This document shows, piece by piece, positions 24,759 to 36,114 of a stretch of 64,000 nucleotides of DNA. Each line of letters opens with the position of its first letter. The first letter of the stretch is position 1. The position numbers were made by a program, and so were the translations under genes. Below the pieces are notes generated by a model. The model ran no database searches, had not been told where the DNA came from, and saw only the letters and a program-made list of their open reading frames with translations. Origin of the DNA: Strongyloides papillosus (Eukaryota; Nematoda; Chromadorea; Rhabditida; Strongyloididae); assembly GCA_005656395.1 (NCBI GenBank), contig SRSI01000019.1, positions 496,001 through 560,000 of the forward strand. The letters are read 5' to 3'.

Positions 24759-25790
24759 ATGAAATATTTATTTAATACTAAACTATGCATAATTCTTTCT
24801 ACATTTTTTTTAAACACTCAAGGAAATAAACTAAGTAGATCACAAAGTATCAGTAATTTAAATTACATAGGATCACCAAGTGTCGATAACTTAAGTCTTA
24901 AAAGATCAAAAAGTGTCAATATTTTAAGCTTCAGAAAACCACAAAATGTCAATAATTTAAGTCTCAGAATGCCGCATCCTCTATTATGTAATAAATTCAC
25001 AATCACATACTATTTGTATAAAAATAAACCATTGTATGAATGTAACAATTTTTTCTTTAGATGGCATCGTGATGTAGTAGAATACTATAATAGTTTATGT
25101 TATGGTAAAATTAAGGGTAAAAAAATAATACCAAGAAAAGCCATAGATTCTAAAAAATTAGATCCTGAAGGACTACTTTTTAGAATGGAAGAATTTAGAT
25201 ATCCAGATATAATAAAATCAAACCCTTTCAGTTGTCATATTTGGACAAGAGTATGGGAAGGTTGTGATTATTATTGTTTTGCAGAGTATAATTTTAAATT
25301 TTTAAAAGAAGGAGTAGGTTTTTAGTCATATACATAAAATAATTTTTTAAAGTATGTTGCAGAAATAAATGAATATAGGAGACTTCATGATGTAGCTCCA
25401 CTTGAAATAGATCATTACTTACAAAAATATGCTGCTATCCAAGCTAGGATGAGTTGTTCATATAACCCGACTTTTTTAAAAAAGAGTAAACGTTTAGGAT
25501 ATATCGGTGCAATTTATATTTTAAAAAAAGCTAACCTTCTTGTTAAGAATATGTACGACAAATTTCTCAGTGAATATAATTGGAACAGTTTGATTCATGT
25601 AGGTGGTGGTACTAAATACAGTCAATTGATTTGGAAGAACACAAAAAAAATAGGAATTGGTGTTTGTGAAAAAGGCGAACATATTTTTACCACTTTCTTA
25701 TTTTTACCGAAAGGAGGTTATGGAAGTTTTGAAAGGAATGTTCAACCTATTGGACAAAAACATCTTTATTTGTATAATTTTTTTGCATAA
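24759..25790 (+). CDS. CAP/SCP-TAPS secreted protein
   Basis: Exons 24759-25313 and 25353-25790 (39-nt intron) give 330 aa. I start at 24759 because MKYLFNTKLCIILSTFFL is a good signal peptide. A frame opening 45 bp earlier would bury it. Residues about 25-70 hold three or four degenerate copies of an 11-13-residue motif (SVDNLSLKRSK, SVNILSFRKPQ, NVNNLSLRMPH). The C-terminal half is the CAP domain: INEYRRLHDVAPLEID, LQKYAAIQA and YSQLIWKNTKKIGIGVC. The CAP His before this last motif (GHFTQ-like) is Lys here (GGTKYSQ). The long N-terminal region before the CAP domain is typical of Strongyloides members. The role is unknown. Family members are secreted and linked to parasitism. Confidence 0.85.
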
Positions 25791-26941
25791 AGATGTTTTG
25801 ATTAAAGTAATGGTAGTTCCATTTCGTAAAGAGTTTTATTATACTATACTCTAATTATATAAATGAAAAAAGCTTAAAAATGTTTCTTTAATTATTGAGT
25901 TAATTTTTATTTACATTTAAATTGATGCAACAAAATAGAACTAAAAAATGTATTAAAAATAAAAATTTAGATTTAATTAATCAGACACAACTTTTCATTC
26001 AAAATTACAACGTATGTAATATTTGAAAGTTTCAGTTTAAACGTAGTTTTAACTTTGATAATGTAGTTAAGTCAATAATTTTTCGGTTTAACGAAAGAAA
26101 TTTGTGGTACTAGATTAAACTATTTGTCATTGCCATCTAAACGAACTCCATTAATAAAAAATATATGTAGTTTATTCTTTTCTTCAATCAAATCAAAAAA
26201 TAGAAAGTACAATTAATGTTAAAAATGTGAAAGTATAATGAGCAAATTCTTGTAACTGTGATGTGTCAATTGAAATCAAAATCAAAAATTTTGAATATAT
26301 ATGGCGTAGCACGTCTTAATTTATGTGATAATATCAAGAAATTTTTCTTTCTTCACTAAGGTGTGAAATATACACCTTATTTTCAAACAAACATCCAAAT
26401 AATTATTTAGACTTTTTCAAAACAAGTCAAAATAATTAGATATAACAAATGTAAAAAAATATATAAAGTAAGCTTAAATTGGTATTTAAAGCCTTTAAGA
26501 AGCCACACTTTTTATATTCTTTTTTATTAGTTTATTTTAGACAAATATATTAAAAATAGAACTAAAATTTTGTATTTATATGATCATTACGTATTTTTAC
26601 TTTATTCGAAAAAATGATTAAAACAAACATTAATTTTGTCATTATGTTCTATTTTTCATTAATGAAAGATTCAAAAATTTCAAATACACATAACAATGTT
26701 AATAAATATTAATATTTGTATTGATTATATACACTATTTTCAAAAATCAATAACCAGGTAAATCAGCAACGTACAAAATTTTTAGAAAATTTAAAATTTA
26801 TTTACAGCTAATATCATTACAATCAAAGTTAAACTATAAAATGTTTGTATAAATTGTTAAATAGTTTTTAAATAAACTTTAAATTTTAAAAATTATAATA
26901 TAAAATAGTTTAACAGTTATTGAAATCTCCATTAGAATAAA

Positions 26942-27830
26942 TAAAATATTTATCAATAATTAAACTATGCATAATTCTTAATACATTTTTTCCAAATATT
27001 CAAAGATCAAAATTAGACAACTTATAAGTATACGCCATTCATTTATTAAAAAGTTCTATAATCTTTGGAAAAAGATTGCAAAATTTCTTAATCTTCAGAT
27101 TAACACCGAATTTGGTATAAATGTAACAATTTTTTCTTCAAATGATATAGCAATGTAGTGCCATTTTATAAGAAATTTGATTTAGGTTATTTTAAAAAAA
27201 GTAATAAAACCTAAAGGAGTTAAATATCGTGGGTATATCATTTTAAATAAAAAATCATTAAAGATAAAAAATAAAGCTATCTAGATTTATTGAAATAGAA
27301 TACCTTTACTGATAATATTTGTAGATGATTATAGACTAGTTGTGACCTTAATTGTTTCGCAGTAAATGGTTTTAAAATTTTAAAGAATGGAGTAAGTTGT
27401 AAATGGTTTAGAGAAAGATTTGTTAAGTTATTGACAAAAATGAATGAATATAAGAAACTTTATGTAGAAGAATCATTTCCAAAAGATCATTTACTTTAAG
27501 GATTTGCTAAAATCCAAGCATTAAAGAGCTATTAATCTAAACCTATTTTAATGAACTGTGCTAATATTGTAGGATATTTTAATTCATTAATTTTATAAAA
27601 ACAAGCGAGTTCAACAATTAAGAACATATAACGATAACTTTATCAGAGGATATAATTAAAACAGTAGGATACATGTAGGTAATTGTACTTAATATGCCCA
27701 AACGATTTAAAAAAGACAAGAAATATAAATATTAGTGTTTGTGTAAAAATATTTATATTGGTTTAAAATTTTCGTCAAGGGGAGGTCATAGAAAATACAG
27801 GAAAAATGTTGTCCATTGAAGTGAAATATC
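26942..27830 (+). pseudogene. CAP gene copy, decayed
   Basis: The sequence follows the CAP gene at 24.8 kb almost word for word at its start (AAACTATGCATAATTCTT...ACATTTTTTCCAAATATTCAAAG), but the ATG has become ATA and stop codons and small indels break every frame. Recognisable later pieces include the intron-2 region near 27,390, an ATGAATGAATATAAGAAACTT piece matching INEYRRL, and CATGTAGGTAATTG...CAAACGATTTAAAAAAGACAAG matching HVGGG...LIWKNTKK. The 3' end lies near 27,830. No transcript of this copy could make a CAP protein. Confidence 0.75.
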
Positions 27831-28325
27831 TTAAGCCATACAAACTGTTTTCATGAAGCCGTGCTGAGTAAGGTCAAAATGGTTCACATTCTTTAAAATT
27901 TATTTATGCGATATCTTGAATTCTTTAGCGAAGAAAACTTTAAAAATATTTATTATACAATTACTTTATAGATTTTTTCTTGACAAGTTATTGGCTACAA
28001 TATGCATATATTAATCAAAAAAAAATAAAAAATTTTATTTTTGACTTTAAAAATATAATTATAACAATATTGTCATACTTTCACATATTTCATCAGAAAA
28101 TAATTTAATAATTAACATAAGAGTAATTTTAAAGAATTACATTCAATAAAATTTATATTCATTTGTTCATTTCAAAGTTCAAAAATAAAATATTTATTTC
28201 ATATATTTAATTGATCCGAGTGTTTAATAATATTGTTTTCTCGATCATAATTCAACATGAAAAAAAGTATTTATGCAACAACATGTTACAAGTTTTGATT
28301 TATTTTTTATTTTTAATTTATTATA

Positions 28326-29490
28326 ATGAATCTATCTTTTTTGATTGTTTTGATATCAGTGCTATGTATTTTACAGAATGTAAGATATCAATGTTAAAAA
28401 TAATGTTTTGTTCAGGCAGCTGAAAGTAAACGTTTTAACAAAAACTCACGTCAGTAAAAATACCTCCTTATCCTGCTAGCCCAAAATCTGTCACGTACTG
28501 TGCTTCAAATAACTCGGAACTGAAATAATATAATTAATTGAAAATATATTATTAAATTTAAGTAAAATAATATGCTCGAAATTCGGAAGTAACAAATCAG
28601 AAGTCAAAAAGAATAGGTATTAACTTTTTATATACGACAAAATTTAACAAAGTAGAATTATTAACTAATACAAAAAATACTACAAAATTGTATTTTAAAA
28701 AAAGTTAAACTAAATGTTTCCATGAATAATTTTTTTTATTGGTCATGTACTTAGATTAGTGATAGAAATTACACATATTGAAAATGAATTTTTTGGAGAT
28801 GTTTGATATCAAAATATTTAGAAGTCAAAACTAAAATATTATAAATTAAGATAATATAAAAGTAAGTTATAGCTAATAGTAGTTTTGGTTAATATTCTAA
28901 AATGTTTTTCTCACCGTACTTTAAAAATAAAAACAAATGAAAGAATGTACAGATTTATATCTCAATTGCCTAAAAATAATGAAAAATATTAAAACGTTAC
29001 TGAAAATTTTACTTATAGTAACATTAAACATTTATGGATTTATGCTACAGTGATAAGTATAAAAAAATAATGGATTTTTTAAAGGGGTAGTAACACAAAT
29101 AATCGTTCTCCACCATTTGATAAGAAAAATGTGCAATAATACGTAATAAGGAAGAAAGTTGTAGTGAAAAAAAATTTTCAGCACTTTAATCTAAAAATAA
29201 TCATAAAATAAAAAATATTGACGGTTATTGTTATTATTAAATAAAATCATAAAAGGAAAGAAAGTAAAATTTAATATTTTAAATCTAAAGTTATCATGAA
29301 AATATGATTGTTATTTCAGTCATGGAGTGGAAGTTAAATATCGTAAAAATAAATTTGCAACAGGCATTTATTTATGTGATAATTATACAATTATTTTCTT
29401 TCGCTCTTTTAACAGTGATATCTGGTTCATCTTTTCAGATAGAAAATACAATATGATTGTGTTTTCTTATCAAAGAAGTATAAAAAAATT
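28326..29490 (+). pseudogene. copy of astacin-like gene 4, decayed
   Basis: The first exon is nearly identical to that of the gene at 23,042 (MNLSFLIVLISVLCILQN), with a GTAAGAT donor and TTCAG acceptor. The body then carries many stops and frameshifts. The zinc-site region reads FFIGHVLRLVIEIT in a broken context. The last 60 codons are open again (VKYRKNKFATGIYLCDNY...VFSYQ), which shows the match to the CUB end. The copy is followed by the same spacer as the intact gene. Confidence 0.75.
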
Positions 29491-30005
29491 AAATAAAACA
29501 AGCTTCAGATATATAAATTAAGCTTAAATTGATATTTAAAGCTTTTAAGAAACAATACTTTATATATTGTGTGTTTTTAATTCATTGTAGACAAATATAT
29601 TTTAAATAAAGCTAAAAATCTGTAATTATTTTAATTATATAATTTCTACATTAATTTGGCTTATTCAGCAAAGATGATTAAGTTACAACTTTCATTTTGA
29701 TTGAATAAAAATGCCCTTCATAGTAAAATTATATTTTAAACTTTTCCAAAATGAAGCTTTAGAAATTTTAAGCATAAGTAACGATAATAGTAAAATTAAT
29801 TTTGATTTAATAATACATTTTAAAATACCAATTAATAAGTAATTATCTATAAATGGAAATCAAAATTTATTTACAACTTACATTTTGACAAGCGAATTTA
29901 AACTAAAAAATGTTTACATAATGTGTTTGATTACCCTTTTAGTGAATTTCAAATAAATTATGATAATATAATAGTTTTTCACTTTTGAAATCATTATTAT
30001 GAAAA

Positions 30006-30188
30006 ATGAAATATTTATCAATAATAGAACTATGCAAAATCTATTCTACATTTTTTCTAAATATTCAAAGGTCAAAATTGATAAAACATCCAAGCATGCG
30101 TAATTTCACACAAACAATTTTTTCATCATTTAAAGGACCAGTTTTATCAAATGACAGACCATTTTTATCAAATAACGGACCATTTTAG
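30006..30188 (+). pseudogene. N-terminal fragment of a CAP gene copy
   Basis: A 60-codon open frame with ATG, signal peptide (MKYLSIIELCKIYSTFFLNI) and the start of the N-terminal repeat region, closely matching the CAP gene at 24,759. After LSNDRPFLSNNGPF it stops, and I find no CAP domain beyond it. It is best read as a truncated duplicate. A short secreted peptide cannot be excluded because the frame and signal are intact. Confidence 0.6.
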
Positions 30189-30689
30189 AATTATATTTAA
30201 ATTTTAAAATAATTTTTTTAGTTTTATTAATATTGCCATAGTTTTAAAAAAGTTTTTTGTAATATTTCATGATTTATTACACGCAAACAATTTTTATTGA
30301 AACTAACGCTATTTCATTCCTTTCTGGACCTTTTTGTCATTTCTCAAATCATTAAAATGAAAAAAAATTATCACAAATTTCAATTAAATAACTTCTAGTA
30401 AAATAAATAAATTTGAAAAAATAAAAAAATTCAATAAAAGCAAAAGTTAATATTATAAAAATTGTAGAGTAATATTTAGCTATTAGTAAAATGTGTATAA
30501 ATAAATTACCAAGCATGTTAGAAAAATCATTTATTTTTACTAAACATTAAATAAAATTAAAATGATCTTAAATGTTAAACTAATTTTTATACTCTTCAAA
30601 AAATTTTATAACAGATTAAAAGATTAATTTGTACAAATTTAAAAATTTTGAACGTTCTTAGAAATTATCTATAATAAAAAGAAATAAGA
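30189..30689. other. non-coding, no feature seen
   Basis: AT-rich sequence between the last CAP fragment and the inverted-arm repeat. It may include decayed 3' parts of the CAP copy. Nothing is clear. Confidence 0.5.
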
Positions 30690-32280
30690 AAAAAAAATTT
30701 GTCTCATTGATAACTTCTCTCAAACTTAATCGATTTTTATAAGTAAATAGCCAAAAGATGTGTTTTTTTTTAACTTAGTGAGAAAGATAGATCTGAAAAG
30801 TTTCCGGGCCTTAATTGGCCACTTTATCTTTAAAAAACACCGTTTTTTGGCCTTTTTTTAGTATAGTTTTGTACAGGAAATAAGGTTATTTTAAAATATA
30901 TGAGATACAACAGTTAATATATCATTTGAAAGGTCTAATTCTAGAATAGTGCGGAAACAAAATCCTATTAAATTGTATAAAAAATTGGATGAGTTATGGT
31001 CCAAAGAGTGATGACCATTTTGAAAAAAATTTTAAAAGTTTAATAGCTACAACTTAGTCGTAACTAAACGAAAACAAACAAAATAGTATCTATTTTATAG
31101 ATCTAAGTCTAACTTAAAAAATAAAAGTCTAACGAAGTTTATAGCTCAACTACGAAAGAAGTTATATTAATTTGAATGTTAACTTTTTTGTCTTTTTTCC
31201 ATATTTTTTGTAAAAATCAATTTTGTTCCAAACTTAACTCTCTTCAAACTTAATTAATTTTTACTATTACATAGTCATTTTATGTATTTTTTCAACTTAG
31301 TGCGGAAAATGGGTCTCAAAACGTTTGGTACATATGTGGCCAAGTCATGCTTAAAAAATGTCACATTTTTGGATAGTTTTGTTCCAAAAATAACTCTCTT
31401 CAAAGTTAATGAAATTTTATGGTTTATGACTCATTTTAAAGATACAACTTCAGAATAGTGCGGAAACACAGCAGCATTAGGATTAATAAAGAATTATCTA
31501 AGATATGGGTCAATTAGCGATAACCACTTTTTTAATCAAAATTAAAAATTTAGATAGTTATTATTAAATGCAAACTTGAAAAAATAAAGTAAACATAATT
31601 TGTTTTAAATAGAGCTAGATCTAACTTTAAAAATAAAACTATTGCGAAGTTTATAGCTTATCTACGAAATAATTTATGCCAATATTAGTGTGATTTTTCT
31701 TACTTTTTCCTGTTTCTTTTGTAAAAATTAATTTTGTTCCGGACATAAATTCTTTTCAAACTTGATCAATTTTTATGGTCAAATAGTCATGTAATGTATA
31801 TTTTTTAACTTAGGGGGAAAATAAGTCTCAAAACTTTTGGTCCACAAGTAGCCAAATTGTGTTTAAAAATACCACATTTTTAGATACATTCTTGCATAGT
31901 TTTATTCCGAAAATAACTCTTATCAAAGTTAATAAAATTTTATGATTTATGACTCATTTGAAAAATACAACTCAAGAATAAGAATTAAACTTAATATCAA
32001 AAGGTTTATAAAAAATTAACAAAGTAATAGATCAAGAGATAATGACTATTTTTTTAGTAAAAATCAACATTTTATAATGTCATAACTTTATGAAAAGTTG
32101 TTTAAAGAAAATAAAACTAATGTTAGTACATAGAACAAAGTCTGCCATAAAATATAAATACAATGACAAAATTTGTAGCCTAAAAACGAGAAAAGTCATT
32201 TTTAGGCATGAATGTTTTTGTTTTATCTCATTTATATATTTGTAAAATTAGGGTGAATATGTAGTTAATAAAAGAATGAT
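30690..32280 (+). repeat. left arm of a 1.6-kb inverted repeat, itself tandem
   Basis: This arm matches the reverse complement of about 41,120-42,730. For example, AAATAGCCAAAAGATGTG at 30,744 recurs inverted near 42,660. Inside the arm a unit of about 520 bp is repeated about three times, near 30,775, 31,300 and 31,815. Each unit carries an AACTTAGTG/GGGGAAAA word, then a GTCTCAAAAC-like word, then GTTTTGTTCC or GTTTTATTCC. The copies are moderately diverged. No coding frame is seen. Confidence 0.7.
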
Positions 32281-32419
32281 ATTGTAATATTTATATTAAT
32301 TTCAAAACTATAATGGAAAGGCATTTAAATAGTTACTTAAAATAATTAAAATATTCATTTTTATTTACTTTTTGGATACAAAAAAATTTTTTTGTTGAAT
32401 GAATTTTAAATTATCCAGT

Positions 32420-32660
32420 TTCAGTAAAGGCAAACGTTATAAAATGATTCTTAAACTCAGAAAATTTTCCTATATTAATATGTTAGAACAATGTATTGTC
32501 TATTATTTTATTTCTCCATAAATATTTAATTTAATGAAACAATTTTTTTATACACATACTTTGATTAATAATTCAGTATAAAAATGCTTTAATAAAAAAT
32601 ATGCTCTGCGGACCAGCTCTGACCTGCCGAAGGCGGGTCTAAGGCTGGTTTTTAAAAATA
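32420..32660 (+). repeat. dispersed repeat X, copy 1, with GC hairpin
   Basis: About 240 bp that recurs at 37,063-37,450 (inverted) and 46,430-46,645 (direct). It ends in an unusually GC-rich hairpin, GACCTGCC-GAA-GGCGGGTC, enclosed by an ACCAGC/GCTGGT stem and followed by T-rich sequence. The words AATTTAATGAAACA and TTTATACACA precede it in both direct copies. Confidence 0.65.
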
Positions 32661-32985
32661 TTGTATTGAGTTAGAAACATACTAATGTGACATTTCATAA
32701 TTATTATGACTGAAAACATTCTTAAAAGAAATAATTAATTTTTATCAAGTGTCTTTTTATATGTAATTATGCTTCATCAAATGATTTATAAATTTCTTTT
32801 GGTCACAAACTTATTTGCATGATATAGAATTTGATAAAAACAACCTGTTCATTTAATTCTTCTTTAATCAAAGAATTTTTAAATATTTTATGTTAAATAA
32901 GATAAAGAATTTAAAGTCAGAATTAACTATTTTTTATGTTATATAGTTTTAAATGCTTTTTTCTAATTATGCAGTCATTTTTATT

Positions 32986-33540
32986 TTCTTTCATTCTACA
33001 AGTTGTAAAGAGGTGATTTTATTATTTTATTTTCCATCTTTTTCTATTAACTAGTAAAATGGCAGGAATATTACCGGAGAGTGGTCGCCAGGTCATGGAA
33101 AAGACTGAATGTTTTAGAAACTCAAAAAGTAATCCCCAGCTTATCATTTTAAACACAAAGGGGTTACAAAAACAAGACACTGGAACTCACAAAACCGTTA
33201 CTAAACCTTTATAGTCATGCGATAATAATGTTGACTGAAAGTAGAGACGAAAAAAAATTATTATTTTTAGACAATCACCATTTTTACTTACAGGGGCGCC
33301 GTAGATAAACATTTTGGTAACAATGGTGGGATGATACTTATAATTTATAGAAACAATTTAATTTTTTACCAACATGTAGGATTATTTAAAATAGCAGAAA
33401 ATTGAAGTAAAAACGAAAAGATATAACTTGAGAACTAAGGGTAGAACTCAAGGTAAATTATAATTTAAATTCTTTAAAAAATGTTTAATTATATGTTTAC
33501 CTCTGCAGAATATTCTACGAATAAATTAAATAAATAAATT
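32986..33540 (+). mobile_element. internally deleted RTE-like LINE (mini-element), copy 1
   Basis: The 5' part (TCTACAAGTTGTAAAGAG, then an ATG and a start of the endonuclease domain, broken here) matches the start of the longer LINE at 54 kb. The 3' part (TTTACCTCTGCAGAATATTC) matches the LINE's 3' end near 57.5 kb. The reverse transcriptase between them is missing. A second copy with the same layout lies at 59,870-60,427 on the other strand. Confidence 0.65.
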
Positions 33541-34116
33541 GCACTAACTAATATGTGAAGATTATTTTTATGAAAGTGTTATGTGTTTTCATTAACGTTT
33601 CTAAATTTTGAGAAACCGACATTATAAGATAAAAGGGAAAAACTGTTTGTTTAATAAAATACAATAATTAAATAATAACAATTGATACAATAATTTAAAT
33701 ATATAATATTCAAATTGTTATTTTATCACAAAAAGAACATTTTAAAAAACGCTAATTTAAAAAAAACGACGCGAAAAGATGCCGCATTAGATATGCACCT
33801 ACTTAACACTTTTATGTAATTAAACTTTTTTAATATTTGCCAAATTCTTTTTATAGTTCTATTATAAGCAAATATTTTAACTTTAAGTAAGTTTTTATAA
33901 AAAAATATCAAATTTCATGTTTATTTAACTACATGAAAAATATCAGTGCACATGTCAAATTGACTGTTTTAGTTTCCGAATGCATCAAAAACAATAATTA
34001 CTATATTGTTTCTTTATAAATTCATAGAAAATCAATGGACAAAATATTTACATAATTCTATCCAAAATCCAGGTGTTAAAACCCTGTTTTGTTAAAATTA
34101 AAAAACATCGAGAAAG
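33541..34116. other. intergenic, no gene seen
   Basis: AT-rich sequence leading to the promoter of the repeat-rich secreted protein. No feature beyond short chance frames. Confidence 0.5.
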
Positions 34117-34126
34117 TATAAAAAGG
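34117..34126 (+). promoter_or_regulatory. TATA box of the repeat-rich secreted protein
   Basis: TATAAAAAGG lies 58 bp before the ATG at 34175, the same spacing as at the SXP/RAL-2 gene. It is a canonical TATA box with a G-containing edge, so less likely to be chance than pure A/T matches. It also argues against a start at the upstream ATG at 34,073. Confidence 0.6.
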
Positions 34127-34174
34127 GCAGTTTTTTGTTGTAGTCACAATTTCAAAAAATTTTTTCCTACCAAA

Positions 34175-35556
34175 ATGTTTATTATTAATATTAACCATAT
34201 TCTATTATGCCTTATCTTGCAAAGTGCAGCAGCATTAATATTTCCGGATAGTTTTAATTTTTACCCGTTTAGACAAAATGACTTGGAGAAATTTCTGCAA
34301 ACTAATCCTAATAAAATAAAATCATATATTGTCGGCCTTAATGACACCGATTCAAAATCATTTAATGATGTTCGTCTTAAAAGACAAGTAAAACCTAAAC
34401 AACCAACAGTAACTAAAAAAGTAGTTTCTAAAGGAAAGAAAACAATTCCGAAAAAAGCACCACAAAGACCTTTACTCTCAAATCGGAAAACTACAAGAAG
34501 ACAAATAAAAGCAACAAAAAAAACGACTTTGAAATCCACAAGAAAGAAGATTGTAACAAGACCAAAAACCACACCAAGACGTAAACTAATAACCACGCCA
34601 AGACATAAACCAAAAACCACGCCAAGACGTAAACCAAAAACTACGCTAAGACATAAACCAAAAACCACGCTAAGACATAAACCAAAAACCACGCCAAGAC
34701 GTAAACCAAAACCACGCCAAGACATAAACCAAAAACCACGCTAAGACATAAACCAAAAACCACGCCAAAACCTAAACTAAAAACTACGTCAAGACATAAA
34801 CCAAAAACAACATCTAAAACTACTCCAAAACCTACAACAACTACACCAAAACCAGAAGATGAGGATGAAGAAAAAGATGATGATGATAGCACATGTACTA
34901 CACCAAAACCAGAAGATGAAGAAGACGAGGATGATAGCACACCTACTGCATCAAAGCCAGAAGATGAGGATGATGATGATAGCTCACTTACTACGTTAAA
35001 ACCAGAAGATGAGGATGATAGCACACCTACTGCATCAAAACCAGAAGATGAGGATGATAGCACACCTACTGCATCAAAACCAGAAGATGAGGATGATAGC
35101 ACACCTACTGCATCAAAACCAGAAGATGAGGATGATAGCACACCTACTACATCAAAACCAGAAGATGAGGATGATAGCACACCTACTGCATCAAAGCCAG
35201 AAGATGAGGATGATAGCACACCTACTACATCAAAACCAGAAGATGAGGATGATAGCACACCTACTGCATCAAAACCAGAAGATGAGGATGATAGCACACC
35301 TACTACATCAAAACCAGAAGATGAGGATGATAGCACACCTACTGCATCAAAACCAGAAGATGAGGATGATAGCACACCTACTGCATCAAAGCCAGAAGAT
35401 GAGGATGATAGCACACCTACTGCATCAAAGCCAGAAGATGAGGATGATAGCACACCTACTACATCAAAACCAGAAGATGAGGATGATAGCACACCTACTG
35501 CATCAAAACCAGAAGATGAACAAATTAGCACAAGTCCACCATCTGAAAATCACTAG
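34175..35556 (+). CDS. secreted basic/acidic repeat protein with a frame break
   Basis: The ATG at 34175 opens a signal peptide (MFIININHILLCLILQSAAA). A short unique part follows (FPDSFNFYPFRQNDLEKFL) with LKRQ, a possible processing site. Then comes a strongly basic tract of KTTPRRKP/KTTLRHKP repeats and, in a second frame, an acidic tract of 13-residue KPEDEDDSTPTAS repeats ending SENH at 35,556. Between them, near 34,706, a run of five A present in sister repeats (CCAAAAACC) has only four (CCAAAACC). This shifts the frame and stops it at 34,744. The downstream frame is open for over 800 bp, so an assembly slip or a recent break is likely. The Thr/Pro-rich repeats suggest a mucin-like, O-glycosylated protein. 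No known domain. Confidence 0.6.
35009..35515 (+). repeat. thirteen copies of a 39-bp coding repeat
   Basis: The unit reads GATGAGGATGATAGCACACC followed by TACTGCATCAAAACCAGAA, with GCATCA/ACATCA and AAA/AAG variants. At 39 bp it keeps frame at each copy. All other frames across it are also open, which creates long spurious frames on both strands. More diverged copies precede it from about 34,850. Confidence 0.9.
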
Positions 35557-36114
35557 GTTTTAACACTATGATGTAACGAGAAATCTAACTAAAAGAAATA
35601 TGATATTGGTAAACAAGATTGAATTCTCTAATTAAATTTTTAATGCATAAAATCAATTTATTATTATTACTCTTTCTTTAGATATCAAAAACATCATAAA
35701 TATTTTAATTAATTAGGTTTTAAATAAAAGTGTTACATATTTTAAGTATTTACTTTTATTGCTGCAAGCAAAAATTAAATTTAATATATCAATATTAGTA
35801 AACTTTTTACATTAGATTAATTATTAATCACTTTGTACAATAAGAAAAATTTATGTGCAGATTTTTCGGCGACTCGTCAACTTACCACCACCTTTTTTGG
35901 TTTTTTCGACATTGGAGAAATATATATTCACAATAAGTTTAATGCATTGTAATTTTCTTAACTGTATAAATCTTATAGTTATGCGACATACTCTTATTTT
36001 ATTAACTTATATGATCTTTTATTACTAGGTTGTTCAAATGAAAATGTCGCTTTTTGACAATCAATTTTAAAATGTCATAACTCAGTCAAAAATTAATATT
36101 TTTATTTGAAACTA

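Noticed and set aside
34641..35531. Long minus-strand frame rich in Ser and Gly (SSSSSGFDAVGVL repeats)
   Set aside because: It is the mirror of the 39-bp coding repeat on the plus strand. A repeat length divisible by three without stops opens all frames.
35009..35563. Plus-strand frame of MRMIAHLLHQNQK repeats
   Set aside because: Same repeat read in another frame. The acidic frame continues from the upstream gene region and has the plausible composition.
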